Source of the DNA: Bin87 sp965220055
GTDB lineage: Bacteria > Chloroflexota > Dehalococcoidia > Lucifugimonadales > UBA3495
Assembly: GCA_965220055.1 (NCBI GenBank)
Contig: CBDCPE010000004.1
Coordinates: 3,658,001-3,722,000, forward strand
Direction: 5' to 3'
DNA length: 64,000 bases
In this document: piece after piece, positions 44,951-53,387 of the stretch
Layout of the letters: each line of letters starts with the position of its first letter
Numbering within the stretch: position 1 is the stretch's first letter
Notes under the pieces: model-generated
Databases searched by the model: none
Told to the model about the DNA's origin: nothing
Seen by the model: only the letters and a program-made list of their open reading frames with translations
Position numbers and translations under genes: made by a program

Positions 44951-46540
44951 ATGTTCATCCTCATGCCCAAAGTACTGATTACCGACAACGTTTCCGCCGA
45001 AGGTATTGACCTCCTCAAAAAGCACGTCCCGGTGGACGTCAAGCGCGGCCTCTCCCCTGAAGAACTCATCGCCACCATCCCCGGCTATGATGCCCTGGTG
45101 GTGCGCAGCGAGACCCGCGTCACCGAGTCGGTGATCGTCGCCGGCGCCGACTTGAAAGTCGTCGCCCGCGCCGGCATTGGCGTGGACAACATCGACTTGG
45201 ACGCGGCGACCCGCGCCGGTGTCGCCGTGGTCAACGCTCCCATCGGCAACACCGTGGCCGCCGCCGAGCACACGGTTGCCCTGATGCTGGCGCTAGCCCG
45301 CAACGTGCCGCAGGCCTACGCCTCCATGAAAGAAGGCCAATGGCAGCGTTCCGCGTTCATGGGAATCGAGGTCCGCAATAAGACCCTGGGCATCATTGGC
45401 CTGGGGCGCGTTGGCTCTGAGGTAGCACGCCGCGCCGCGAGTTTCGGAATGCGGCTGATCGCCTACGACCCCTTCGTCGCTCCCGATTTCGCGGCCCGGA
45501 TGGGTGTGACGGTCGTGTCCCTCGACGAGTTGCTGCCCCAGGCCGATTTCATCACCCTGCACACGCCGCTGACTGCCGGCACGACCAGGCTGATTTCCGC
45601 GCCGCAACTGGCGAAGATGAAGCCGGGCGCCCGCTTGATCAACGTGGCCCGCGGCGAACTGGTGGACGAAGATGCGTTGCTCGATGCCTTGGAAAGCGAG
45701 CATCTGGCCGGTGCCGCCCTGGACGTGTTCACCAACGAGCCTCCCGGAGACCTGCCTCTGCTGAAACACCCCAGGCTCGTCGCCACGCCGCACCTGGGCG
45801 CGTCCACCCAGGAAGCCCAGCGCGAGGTCGCCATCGAGGCCGCCGAGCAGGTGCTGGCCGTGCTGGATGGAAAACAAGCCCGCAACACCGTCAACGCGCC
45901 CTTCGTGCCGCCGGAGGTCCACGCGATCCTGGCCCCTTACGTGCCGGTGGCGTCCATGGTGGGCCGCCTGCTGACCAGCATGGCGCGGGGGCAGTTTGTT
46001 GGGATCACCATCCGGTACGAAGGCGAAATCGCGGAGCACAGCACCGCCATACTGAAGGCCGCGGCTCTGGTTGGCCTGCTGGGACAGGTCAGCGGCGAGG
46101 CGGTCAACATGATCAACGCACCGGTGCTCGCCCAGCAACGCGGCCTGCAGATCACCGAGCAGACCTCCGGTGACAGCCGGGAGTACGCCAGCCTTATCAC
46201 CGCGACGCTGCACACCACGGGAGACGATATCACCGTGGCCGGCACTTCGCTGCGCGACGAGCCGCACCTTGTTCGCGTCAACGAGTATTGGATGGACGTT
46301 GCGCCGTCGGCGTCCTACCTGATGTTCGTGGACAACCAGGACCAGCCCGGCGTGGTAGGCGCGGTGGGAACCGTGGCCGGACGCCACAACGTCAACATCA
46401 GTTTCATGGAAGTCGGTCGCATCGCTCCCCGAGGCCAGGCGATGATGGTGCTGGGACTGGACGACCCAGTGTCCAGCGAGGCCCTGGACGCCATCAAAGC
46501 CCTGCCCCAGGTGGACGACGCCCGCGTGGTTGCGATGTAG
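44951..46540 (+). CDS. serA: D-3-phosphoglycerate dehydrogenase
   Basis: Catalyses the first step of serine biosynthesis. The 529-residue form has a substrate domain, the NAD-binding Rossmann motif GIIGLGRVGSEVARR, the active-site His in TPHLGAST, an ASB intervening domain from about residue 320, and a C-terminal ACT domain (VGAVGTVAGRHNVNISFMEV) for serine feedback. The ATG at 44951 follows GGAGA closely; the ATG at 44963 (MPKVLITDN) fits the family N-terminus but lacks a Shine-Dalgarno. It appears to be a single-gene unit. Confidence 0.93.
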   Translation: MFILMPKVLITDNVSAEGIDLLKKHVPVDVKRGLSPEELIATIPGYDALVVRSETRVTESVIVAGADLKVVARAGIGVDNIDLDAATRAGVAVVNAPIGNTVAAAEHTVALMLALARNVPQAYASMKEGQWQRSAFMGIEVRNKTLGIIGLGRVGSEVARRAASFGMRLIAYDPFVAPDFAARMGVTVVSLDELLPQADFITLHTPLTAGTTRLISAPQLAKMKPGARLINVARGELVDEDALLDALESEHLAGAALDVFTNEPPGDLPLLKHPRLVATPHLGASTQEAQREVAIEAAEQVLAVLDGKQARNTVNAPFVPPEVHAILAPYVPVASMVGRLLTSMARGQFVGITIRYEGEIAEHSTAILKAAALVGLLGQVSGEAVNMINAPVLAQQRGLQITEQTSGDSREYASLITATLHTTGDDITVAGTSLRDEPHLVRVNEYWMDVAPSASYLMFVDNQDQPGVVGAVGTVAGRHNVNISFMEVGRIAPRGQAMMVLGLDDPVSSEALDAIKALPQVDDARVVAM

Positions 46541-46756
46541 ATTGTTGTTCATACTGCACCGGCTTCCATGTTCGGAGGCGAGTATGCCTGGCGGGAGTTG
46601 GAACAGCCGGGTTCCGACGTGCAGGTTTGGGCCCTGGAACGAATGGAAATGATGCGCAACTACCAATCGGTTCGGTCCTCAGCCTGGTCGCGGTTACGAC
46701 GTTACTGGTGGGCGTCAGCATTATCACCGGTTTTATTCGCTTGAGAGCAGCGATGT

Positions 46757-46793
46757 TTGCCGACCTTCATTGACTGGTGTATAGTCAGTGTAT
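46757..46793 (+). promoter_or_regulatory. vapBC promoter-operator, apparently leaderless
   Basis: TTGCCG (46757-46762) and TATAGT (46780-46785) are 17 bp apart; the predicted start falls on the A of the vapB ATG at 46792. An inverted TGAC...GTCA (46771-46787) and an 11-bp-spaced GTGTAT pair (46777 and 46788) overlap the -10 box and start codon, a good site for VapBC autorepression. No Shine-Dalgarno is present. Confidence 0.6.
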
Positions 46794-46995
46794 GACACGC
46801 ACCAACGTAAACATTGACGATGAGGCGTGTGCCGAGGTCATGCGTCGTTATTGCCTTCCCACAAAGCGCGACGCGATCAACTTCGCGTTGCGCACATTGG
46901 CGGCTGAACCTGCTTCCGTTGATGAGGCCCGCTCCTTCCGGGGGATCGGATGGGAGGGTGACCTCGACGCAATGCGTTCCAACCGCGCCCCGTGA
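46792..46995 (+). CDS. VapB-type antitoxin
   Basis: The 67-residue protein starts MTRTNVNIDDEACAEVMRRY, the ribbon-helix-helix-like N-terminus of VapB antitoxins of the DUF2191 type. Its C-terminal half (SFRGIGWEGDLDAMRSNR) is the toxin-wrapping tail. It should bind the operator overlapping its start codon and neutralise VapC. Its stop overlaps the vapC start (GTGA). The upstream gap (46541-46756) holds no convincing gene, only a hydrophobic frame fragment ending at 46773. Confidence 0.88.
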   Translation: MTRTNVNIDDEACAEVMRRYCLPTKRDAINFALRTLAAEPASVDEARSFRGIGWEGDLDAMRSNRAP

Positions 46996-47387
46996 TACTG
47001 ATCGATACCTCAGCGTGGATAGAGTTCTTGCGTGACACGGGAACCACCGTCAGCGACGCGGTCCATGAACTGCTGATGGAAGAAATTGCGGTATGTGACG
47101 CGGTGCGAATGGAGGTGTTGGCCGGGGCTCGAGACGAATCACACTTGTCGAGTCTGCGGAGCCTGCTGGCGCGGGCGGCAGTGATACCAACCCTGACGAC
47201 GGACTACGACGATGCCGCCGCGCTCTACCGTCGTTGCCGACGCCGGGGAGAGACCGTCCGCAAGCTGGTCGATTGCCTCATTGCCGCTACTGCCATACGC
47301 GCTTGCGCCACCGTTCTGCATAACGACGCCGACTTCGACACGCTTGCCCGTCACACGGAACTGCGCGTGTACAGCGTTGAATGTTGA
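46992..47387 (+). CDS. VapC-type PIN-domain ribonuclease toxin
   Basis: The 131-residue PIN protein has the acidic quartet in order: LIDTSAWIEFL (Asp5, Glu11), MEVLAGA (Glu near 38), LVDCLIAATA (Asp near 93) and HNDADFDTLA. The GTG start overlaps the vapB stop, the usual coupling. VapC toxins cut tRNA or rRNA when freed from VapB. Both genes are complete. Confidence 0.92.
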   Translation: MILIDTSAWIEFLRDTGTTVSDAVHELLMEEIAVCDAVRMEVLAGARDESHLSSLRSLLARAAVIPTLTTDYDDAAALYRRCRRRGETVRKLVDCLIAATAIRACATVLHNDADFDTLARHTELRVYSVEC

Positions 47388-47466
47388 GGTGGGCTATCAC
47401 CGGCCATAGACAAAACCGCCCTTCCACCTACAAAATGCCGCACAACCACCCACTGGAGATAACATC

Positions 47467-48519
47467 ATGGCAGACCGCATCGTAATCATGGGTCCCGGCG
47501 CCGTGGGCAGCTACGTCGGCGCCTTCCTCGTCCAGGCCGGCGAGGACGACGTCACCTTCATCGACATGTGGCCCGACCACGTCGAGAAGATGCGCGCTGA
47601 GGGCCTACGCGCCAGCGGCAGCCAGGGCGACTTCACCGTTCCCGTCAACGCCATGCACCTGACGGACGCCCAGAACATCACCGAGCCCTTCGACTACGCC
47701 TTCATCACCGTCAAGTCCTACGATACCGAGTGGGCGACCCACTTTATCAAGCGGTACGTGAAAGACGACGGCGCGTTCGTGTCCATCCAGAACTGCTGGA
47801 ATGACCCCACGATCGCAAACATCGTCGGCGAGGACCGCCAGTTGGGCTGCATCGCCTCGCACATTGAGGTGGCCCTCTGGGAGCCGGCTCACGTCAACCG
47901 GGGCGGGGCGCCGGGCCGCGACCATGGTCACACCGTGTTCCGCGTGGGCGAATACACCGGAGCGATCACGCCCCGTTCCGAGGCGTTGGCCGCTAAGCTG
48001 GACCACATCGACGCCGCTTACGCCACCGATAACCTGCCCGGTGAGCGCTGGGCCAAGCTCTGCCAGAACGGCATGGGCAACGCTATCTCCGCCATGAGCC
48101 AAATGGGCAGCCAGGAAATGTCCGGCGATGTCAGGATCCGCCGGATCCGCATCCAACTGGCCAAGGAAGGCGCGCAGGTCGGCCTGGCCCAGGGGCTCAA
48201 GGTGGTGGAGATCAACGGCACCCCCGCCGAATTCTGGGCCGACGCTGACCAGGGCGACGTGTTCGAAGAACTGGACGGCAAGTTGTCCCAGGCCGGCGGC
48301 CGCGTCAACTGGCTGGCCTCCATGGCCCAGGACGTGCACAAGCGCCGCAAATCGGAAGTGGATTTCATGAACGGTCTGATCTGCGAAAAGGGACGCGAGA
48401 CCGGCGTCGCCACGCCATACCACGATGCCATCGTTGAGGCTATGCGTCTGGTAGACAGCAAGACGATTGCTCCCGGCCCAGAAAACGTGGACCGCATCGT
48501 CCGCTCAGTTGAAGGCTAG
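47467..48519 (+). CDS. Ketopantoate reductase-family dehydrogenase (PanE/ApbA type)
   Basis: The 350-residue protein has an N-terminal NADP motif IMGPGAVGSYVGAFL and VKSYDTE, the conserved strand-loop of 2-dehydropantoate 2-reductases, then the helical C-terminal domain (LCQNGMGNAISAM, residues near 198). It is about 40 residues longer than classical PanE, and no other pantothenate gene is near, so it may act on another 2-keto acid. The ATG follows GGAG. It is the first of three plus-strand genes reaching the carbonic anhydrase. Confidence 0.85.
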   Translation: MADRIVIMGPGAVGSYVGAFLVQAGEDDVTFIDMWPDHVEKMRAEGLRASGSQGDFTVPVNAMHLTDAQNITEPFDYAFITVKSYDTEWATHFIKRYVKDDGAFVSIQNCWNDPTIANIVGEDRQLGCIASHIEVALWEPAHVNRGGAPGRDHGHTVFRVGEYTGAITPRSEALAAKLDHIDAAYATDNLPGERWAKLCQNGMGNAISAMSQMGSQEMSGDVRIRRIRIQLAKEGAQVGLAQGLKVVEINGTPAEFWADADQGDVFEELDGKLSQAGGRVNWLASMAQDVHKRRKSEVDFMNGLICEKGRETGVATPYHDAIVEAMRLVDSKTIAPGPENVDRIVRSVEG

Positions 48520-48606
48520 CCGGCGAACGGAAATCAACCTTGAACGCCATTGGGCCCCCTAGCCATTGAGACCCCCTTTCGTCACCACCCGCACGCGGAG
48601 GATGAG

Positions 48607-49089
48607 ATGTACATCACAGTTGAACCCGCCGGCCTGATGATGCATACGGTCAAGCTGGTTTTTGATCCGTCCGACCCGGCTGCAGAAGACCAACAGGTCC
48701 GCGACTATTTGAGCGAGCACGAACTGGAGCCCCGCTATCACTGGTTCGCCGAAATCGAGGGGTTGGAAGGGCGCGAGTGCGAGATCATGCAGTTCGGCGG
48801 TTGTTATTTGGGCCGCAACCTGCAGAACATCGGCCTGATGCAGCGCCGCGTGGTGGAGGACGAGTTGCTCAGCGCCGAGATTGACCGGCATATCGCCGAC
48901 GGCACTCTAACCGCGTTTGCGGGTGCCACCGAAGACGAACGGCAGGACGCGGTCGTGGCCTTGATCGAACAGTTCCGCGTGGAAGAGAGTTTCGGCCAGA
49001 ACGATGACGGGGAACTCCGCGCTACGGTGGACGCTGAGACCTTGCAACAGGCCGCGGCCAGAGCCCTGCAGACCGCTCGCACGGCGTAA
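48607..49089 (+). CDS. Unknown protein upstream of carbonic anhydrase
   Basis: The start is the ATG at 48607 six bases after GGAGG; a longer reading from 48550 uses TTG without a ribosome site. The 160-residue acidic protein begins MYITVEPAGLMMHTVKLVFD and contains FGGCYLGRNLQNIGLMQRR. I recognise no domain. It has no signal peptide or membrane helix. Its stop overlaps the next start (TAATG), so it is coupled to the carbonic anhydrase, which suggests a shared physiological role that I cannot name. Confidence 0.75.
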   Translation: MYITVEPAGLMMHTVKLVFDPSDPAAEDQQVRDYLSEHELEPRYHWFAEIEGLEGRECEIMQFGGCYLGRNLQNIGLMQRRVVEDELLSAEIDRHIADGTLTAFAGATEDERQDAVVALIEQFRVEESFGQNDDGELRATVDAETLQQAAARALQTARTA

Positions 49090-49781
49090 TGACCACTGCC
49101 CATCATGTCGAATGGGGTTACACCGGTTCGGCCGGGCCGGGGCACTGGGCTTGTTTGTCTGACGATTACACGCTCTGTGGCGAGGGTGTCGAACAGTCCC
49201 CAGTCGACATCGCGCGTTATTCGCCCGGCGCCGCGCCGCTGATCACCTTTGACTACGGCCGCTCCGCAAAGGTTTGTCGCAACACCGGCCACACCGTCTA
49301 TCTCGACTTCGAGCCTGGAAACACGATATCCGTCGACGACCGGAAGTACCAGTTACTCGGGATACATTTCCATTCTCCCGGAGAGCACCAGCTGGACGGC
49401 GAAACCTTCGGCGCGGAACTGCACCTGGTACATCAGGATGCCGAAGGCAACTTGGCGGTGGTGGGGCTGCTTTTCCGATCGGGCGCACCGAGTGTTCCGG
49501 CCCAGGCTTTCATCGATGTTGCTCCGGCAATCGGGGTTGCTGTAGACCTCCGAAACGCCGTACTCGCCGCTAAATTCGTGCCGGATCAACAGGGGTACTA
49601 CGGCTACAGCGGCTCCCTGACCACGCCGCCCTGCACTGAAAGCGTGCGGTGGATTGTCATGCAGACTATCGGAACCGTGTCTCCGGAACAGTTCGATCGG
49701 TTGCAGGATCTGACCAACGGTCCCAACAACCGCCCGCCGCAGCCGGTGGGCCAACGCGGTATAACCGTTGTAGCCGGCTAG
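49089..49781 (+). CDS. Alpha-type carbonic anhydrase, cytosolic form
   Basis: Hydrates carbon dioxide to bicarbonate. The 230-residue protein has the zinc ligands His93 and His95 (GIHFHSPGEH) and His112 (AELHLVH), plus the SGSLTTPPCTE substrate-pocket motif. Bacterial alpha-CAs usually carry a signal peptide and act in the periplasm or outside; this one starts MTTAHHVEWGYTG with none, so it is predicted to be cytosolic. The upstream unknown gene overlaps it by one base. Confidence 0.92.
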   Translation: MTTAHHVEWGYTGSAGPGHWACLSDDYTLCGEGVEQSPVDIARYSPGAAPLITFDYGRSAKVCRNTGHTVYLDFEPGNTISVDDRKYQLLGIHFHSPGEHQLDGETFGAELHLVHQDAEGNLAVVGLLFRSGAPSVPAQAFIDVAPAIGVAVDLRNAVLAAKFVPDQQGYYGYSGSLTTPPCTESVRWIVMQTIGTVSPEQFDRLQDLTNGPNNRPPQPVGQRGITVVAG

Positions 49782-49818
49782 TTGCGCATCCGGGAATAGA
49801 CCGCGGGCAATAAAATGG

Positions 49819-49889
49819 AGCGGGCGATGGGAATCGAACCCACGTAGCCAGCTTGGAAGGCTGGGACTTTACCACTAAGCTACGCCCGC
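49819..49889 (-). tRNA. tRNA-Gly (TCC)
   Basis: Read on the minus strand: acceptor GCGGGCG pairs with CGCCCGC, the anticodon loop is CTTCCAA (anticodon TCC), T-loop GGTTCGATTCC, discriminator T, and no encoded CCA. It is 71 nt long. In E. coli the matching tRNA-Gly lies inside the thrU-tyrU-glyT-thrT-tufB operon; here it sits next to it but on the opposite strand. Confidence 0.95.
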
Positions 49890-50019
49890 TCAGTACCATC
49901 ATTATACCCCACCATACCCCACCTTTCGGAGCGCCCCGGGCCGTTGCATCTGCCGTACCAACACCCGCGTGCGATCTGTGCCGAAACCGCCGGTTGCCGT
50001 TTAGAATCGCCGAAAACCG

Positions 50020-50048
50020 TTGACAATATTAACGGTATTGCGTAACCT
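50020..50048 (+). promoter_or_regulatory. Promoter of the tRNA-tuf operon
   Basis: A consensus TTGACA at 50020-50025 is 17 bp from TAACCT at 50043-50048. The start should be near 50055, only about 20 nt before a terminator hairpin. GCGTAA...TTACGC forms a small inverted repeat over the -10 box. Confidence 0.65.
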
Positions 50049-50074
50049 ATTACGCGATTGGCGAAAACCGGAAG

Positions 50075-50100
50075 GCCCCGGAAGTTGCCGGGGCTTTTTT
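50075..50100 (+). terminator. Terminator or attenuator ahead of the tRNA cluster
   Basis: A 7-bp stem GCCCCGG (50075-50081) pairs with CCGGGGC (50088-50094) and is followed by T6. It sits between the candidate promoter and the first tRNA, so it would stop leader transcripts unless bypassed. Alternatively it ends readthrough from the carbonic anhydrase gene and the true tRNA promoter is downstream. Confidence 0.75.
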
Positions 50101-50149
50101 AGCGCGTTGCACGGGTTTTGCCAGTTCGGATCGAGGGAGCCAACCCCGC

Positions 50150-50225
50150 GCCCCGGTGGCGCAATTGGCAGCGCAGCCGATTTGTAATCGGCAGGTTAGG
50201 GGTTCGAGTCCCCTCTGGGGCTCCA
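50150..50225 (+). tRNA. tRNA-Thr (TGT)
   Basis: Acceptor GCCCCGG pairs with CTGGGGC (one G-T), the anticodon loop is TTTGTAA (anticodon TGT), T-loop GGTTCGAGTCC, with CCA encoded at 50223-50225. It is the first tRNA of the tuf operon, corresponding in position to thrU. Confidence 0.95.
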
Positions 50226-50271
50226 AATCGATGTCGACGCAACTGGATCATCTTTCCGGGAGTGAGAACAT

Positions 50272-50359
50272 GGAGGGGTGGGTGAGTGGTTAAAACCACC
50301 AGACTGTAAATCTGGCGCTCTGACGGGCTTCGCAGGTTCGAATCCTGCCCCCTCCACCA
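50272..50359 (+). tRNA. tRNA-Tyr (GTA)
   Basis: An 88-nt class II tRNA with a long variable arm (GCTCTGACGGGC region). Acceptor GGAGGGG pairs with CCCCTCC, the anticodon loop is CTGTAAA (GTA), and CCA is encoded at 50357-50359. Confidence 0.95.
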
Positions 50360-50387
50360 CTTGTTTGAAATCAACATCCCAAGGTAT

Positions 50388-50462
50388 GCCCAAGTAGCTC
50401 AGAGGTAGAGCACGTTCTTGGTAAGAACGGGGTCGGCGGTTCGATTCCGCCCTTGGGCTCCA
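50388..50462 (+). tRNA. tRNA-Thr (GGT)
   Basis: Acceptor GCCCAAG pairs with CTTGGGC, the anticodon loop is TTGGTAA (GGT), T-loop GGTTCGATTCC, and CCA is encoded at 50460-50462. It lies 79 bp before tuf, as thrT does in E. coli. Confidence 0.95.
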
Positions 50463-50541
50463 TCGGCGTCAGTAACCCGCCGGGGATATCCCGCGGGCAG
50501 AAACGAAAAACCAACCAAGGAGCAAGGAGTAACTCGCCACC

Positions 50542-51726
50542 ATGGCTAAGCAAGTCTTCGACCGTACCAAGCCGCATGTGAACGTGGGCACCATCGGTCA
50601 CGTTGACCATGGCAAGACCACCCTGACCGCCGCCATCACCAGAGTTCTGGCAGAAGAGGGCGGCGCCAGCTTCCGCGGCATGGACGATATCGACAACGCC
50701 CCCGAAGAAAAGGCCCGTGGCGTTACCATCGCCATCGCTCACGTCGAGTACGAAACTGGAAACCGGCATTACGCCCACGTCGACTGCCCCGGCCACGCCG
50801 ACTACATCAAGAACATGATCACCGGCGCCGCGCAGATGGACGGCGCGGTTCTAGTCGTGTCGGCTCCGGACGGTCCTATGCCCCAGACCCGAGAGCACAT
50901 CCTGCTGGCTCGCCAGGTGGAAGTGCCTTTCATCGTCGTCGCCCTCAACAAGGTTGACATGATGGATGACGAAGAACTCCTCGAGTTGGTGGAGCTCGAA
51001 GTTCGCGAGTTGCTCAGCAACTACGATTTCCCCGGTGACGATACGCCCGTTGTTCGCGTCAGCGGCCTCAAGGCTCTCGAGGGCGACCCCGAAGCCATGA
51101 ATGGTGTACGTGAGCTGGTCCAGACCATGGACGACTACATCCCCCAACCGGCCCGCATCACCGACCAGCCGTTCTTGATGCCCATCGAGGACGTGTTTGG
51201 CATCAAGGGCCGCGGCACCGTGGTTACCGGCCGAGTCGAGCGCGGGCAGTTGAACGTCGGTCAGGAAGTGGAGATTATTCGCTCCGGTGATGTTCGCAAG
51301 ACCGTAGCCACCGGCTTGGAGATGTTCCACAAGCTGCTTGACACCACCGAGGCTGGCGATGCTGTCGGCGTGCTGCTCCGCGGCGTAGATCGCGACGAGG
51401 TCGAGCGCGGCCAGGTGCTGGTGGCTCCCGGTTCCATGCGCCCCTACCGCAAGGCCGAGGCCGAGGTCTACGTGCTCAGCCAGGCAGAAGGCGGTCGCCA
51501 TACGCCGTTCTTCACCGGCTACAAACCCCAGTTCTACATCCGCACTAGCGACATCACCGGCGAGATCGCCCTGCCCGATGGTGTGGAAATGGTAATGCCT
51601 GGTGACAACATCACCATGACGGTCAACCTCATCACGCCGATTGCCGTGGAGGAAGGACTTCGGTTCGCCATCCGCGAGGGCGGTCGCACCGTCGGCGCTG
51701 GCGTGTTCACCAAGTTGCTGGAGTGA
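50542..51726 (+). CDS. tuf: Elongation factor Tu
   Basis: A GTPase that delivers aminoacyl-tRNA to the ribosome. The 394-residue length is standard. Visible motifs are P-loop GHVDHGKT, switch-I RGVTIAIAHVEYET (the Mg-binding Thr is kept, but the later Thr of the usual TIATAHVEY is Ile), DCPGHADY, NKVDM and the SGLKAL segment. Domain 3 has PQFYIRT where PQFYFRT is usual. AAGGAG lies about 14 bases before the ATG, a long spacing. It heads the translation and secretion gene run to nusG. Confidence 0.97.
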   Translation: MAKQVFDRTKPHVNVGTIGHVDHGKTTLTAAITRVLAEEGGASFRGMDDIDNAPEEKARGVTIAIAHVEYETGNRHYAHVDCPGHADYIKNMITGAAQMDGAVLVVSAPDGPMPQTREHILLARQVEVPFIVVALNKVDMMDDEELLELVELEVRELLSNYDFPGDDTPVVRVSGLKALEGDPEAMNGVRELVQTMDDYIPQPARITDQPFLMPIEDVFGIKGRGTVVTGRVERGQLNVGQEVEIIRSGDVRKTVATGLEMFHKLLDTTEAGDAVGVLLRGVDRDEVERGQVLVAPGSMRPYRKAEAEVYVLSQAEGGRHTPFFTGYKPQFYIRTSDITGEIALPDGVEMVMPGDNITMTVNLITPIAVEEGLRFAIREGGRTVGAGVFTKLLE

Positions 51727-51730
51727 TCCC

Positions 51731-51901
51731 ATGGCTCGCAAGTCTACCGACGCTCGGCAGGTCATCACGTTGCAGTGTACGGACTGCCGCGAGCGTAACT
51801 ACTCGACCATCAAGAACCGCCGCAGCCATACCACCCGTATGGAATTGCGGAAGTACTGCAGTCGTTGCCGGGGCCATCAGGTCCATAGGGAAGTGAGGTA
51901 G
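51731..51901 (+). CDS. rpmG: 50S ribosomal protein L33
   Basis: The ATG at 51731 lies four bases after the tuf stop. The 56-residue protein keeps the zinc-ribbon cysteines Cys16, Cys19, Cys43 and Cys46, the C-plus form that needs zinc. The family core NYSTIKNRRSHTTRMELRKY is intact. Confidence 0.95.
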   Translation: MARKSTDARQVITLQCTDCRERNYSTIKNRRSHTTRMELRKYCSRCRGHQVHREVR

Positions 51902-51907
51902 CGGCCC

Positions 51908-52162
51908 GTGGCCCGCGCATCGACCAGACGACCAGCGCCGATCTCTCCCCGCGCTGTGGGGAGGGTCGGCCCGATTGGCTTCCTGCGAGAAACCGTTTCC
52001 GAGTTGCGAAAGTCGGTTTGGCCCACCAAGGAGGAGACCGCACGCCTCACGGCCGTAGTTATTGTCTTGTCCGTGGTGATGGGCTTCTTCCTCGGTTTGT
52101 TGGACCGGGTTTTCGACTTCGGTATGGGTTTTGTTATCGGCCTGCGGCAGCTTACTTTCTGA
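51908..52162 (+). CDS. secE: Preprotein translocase subunit SecE
   Basis: The 84-residue protein from the GTG at 51908 has a basic N-terminus, the amphipathic SecE motif FLRETVSELRKSVWPTKEE, and one membrane helix (LTAVVIVLSVVMGFFLGLL). It is the single-helix form typical outside the enterobacteria and clamps SecY in the translocon. It lies between rpmG and nusG, the common bacterial order. Confidence 0.95.
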   Translation: MARASTRRPAPISPRAVGRVGPIGFLRETVSELRKSVWPTKEETARLTAVVIVLSVVMGFFLGLLDRVFDFGMGFVIGLRQLTF

Positions 52163-52287
52163 CCTGCGCAAAACCAGGCCGCCCGCAACTCGCGGCAGGA
52201 ACCCCGCAATCGTCGACAGAGCCGACGTCGTTGGAGACGCCGGCGTAACTTCAAGTCGCATTGGTGTACACCACTGAGATTGAGACA

Positions 52288-52848
52288 ATGACCACAACGT
52301 ATTCCGCCGATCTGCGCTGGTATATCGTCCACACCTATACAGGCCAGGAGGACATGGTCAAGCGTAACCTTGACCTGCGCCGGCAAAGCTTGGGCATGGA
52401 CGACCGGATCACGCGGGTTGAGGTGCCGGCCGAGGACGAAATCACCCGTAACAAGGGTGAGCGAACCAAGCAGCGCCGTAAGTTGTTCCCGGGTTATATC
52501 CTGGTCCAGATGGTGATGGACGACGAAGCCTGGTTCCTGGTGAGAAACACCACCGGGGTGACAGGTTTCATTTCGGCCGAGGAAGAGGGCGGCGACCGTC
52601 CTCGTCCGGTTCCTCTAGACGACCGCGAGGTCGATGACATTCTGGATCGCGTCGCCTCAGGCGAACCGCGTGCTGTCATTGGCATGACTCAGGGCGACAC
52701 GGTAAGGATCTCCGAGGGCCCCTTCGCCGACATGCTCGGCCGGGTCGAGGAAGTGGACGAACACCGAGGGCAGGTCACCGTAATGATCTCCGTCTTCGGC
52801 CGTGAAACCCCAGTTGAGTTGGACTTCACTCAGGTGGAAAAAGCCTGA
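52288..52848 (+). CDS. nusG: Transcription termination/antitermination factor NusG
   Basis: The start is the ATG at 52288 (MTTTYSADLRWYIVHTYTGQ), giving 186 residues; earlier TTG or GTG codons are possible but add residues outside the fold. The NGN domain opens with WYIVHTYTGQE and ends around LFPGYILVQM; the KOW domain near 130-160 has GDTVRISEGPFADMLGRVEE. It couples RNA polymerase to the ribosome or Rho. It sits between secE and rplK as in most bacteria. Confidence 0.95.
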   Translation: MTTTYSADLRWYIVHTYTGQEDMVKRNLDLRRQSLGMDDRITRVEVPAEDEITRNKGERTKQRRKLFPGYILVQMVMDDEAWFLVRNTTGVTGFISAEEEGGDRPRPVPLDDREVDDILDRVASGEPRAVIGMTQGDTVRISEGPFADMLGRVEEVDEHRGQVTVMISVFGRETPVELDFTQVEKA

Positions 52849-52911
52849 TTTGAGTCGCCGATAGCTGCGCCCTGAATTGCGCGCAAAATTTAGGACAACC
52901 GGAGGCCGTCA

Positions 52912-53340
52912 GTGGCAAAGAAAGTACTCGCCGTCATCAAGCTCCAGCTGGAGGCTGGCAAAGCCACGCCAGCGCCGCCGGTTGGTCCGGCGCTGGGTCA
53001 GCACGGCGTCAACATCATGGCCTTCGTCAAGGATTATAACGAGCGCACCAGCGGCCAGGCTGGCACGGTCGTGCCCGTTCACTTGACGGTGTACCAGGAC
53101 CGTTCCTTCACCTTCGTTACCCGCACCCCGCCGGCATCTGACCTGCTTCGCCGGGCTGCCGGCATCGCGAAAGGGCAGGGTGACGTAGGCACTCCTATCG
53201 GCGTTACCATCCCCAGCGACGTCCTCCGTGGCATCGCCGAGGAGAAGTTGAAGGATCTCAACGCCAACACCGTCGAACAGGCCATGAACATCATCGCCGG
53301 CACCGCCCGCAGCATGGGGATCGCGGTCGAAGGCGACTGA
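52912..53340 (+). CDS. rplK: 50S ribosomal protein L11
   Basis: 142 residues from a GTG start behind CGGAGG. The Pro-rich N-terminal part (ATPAPPVGPALGQHGVNIM) and the rRNA-binding C-terminal domain (TVEQAMNIIAGTARSMGI) are both complete. It forms the GTPase-associated stalk base with 23S rRNA. Confidence 0.96.
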   Translation: MAKKVLAVIKLQLEAGKATPAPPVGPALGQHGVNIMAFVKDYNERTSGQAGTVVPVHLTVYQDRSFTFVTRTPPASDLLRRAAGIAKGQGDVGTPIGVTIPSDVLRGIAEEKLKDLNANTVEQAMNIIAGTARSMGIAVEGD

Positions 53341-53387
53341 CGCTGCCGCGCATCCGGCCCGGGAAACGCTCGAAGGGAGAATCGAAA

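Noticed and set aside
46541..46773. Possible small membrane protein between serA and vapB
   Set aside because: A hydrophobic stretch (LSLVAVTTLLVGVSIITGF) exists, but no start codon or ribosome site fits it; the ATG frame at 46569 reads differently.
49904..49923. 10-bp exact tandem repeat ATACCCCACC next to tRNA-Gly
   Set aside because: Short, simple-sequence and intergenic; slippage explains it, so it is not counted as evidence for the 15-17 bp signature.
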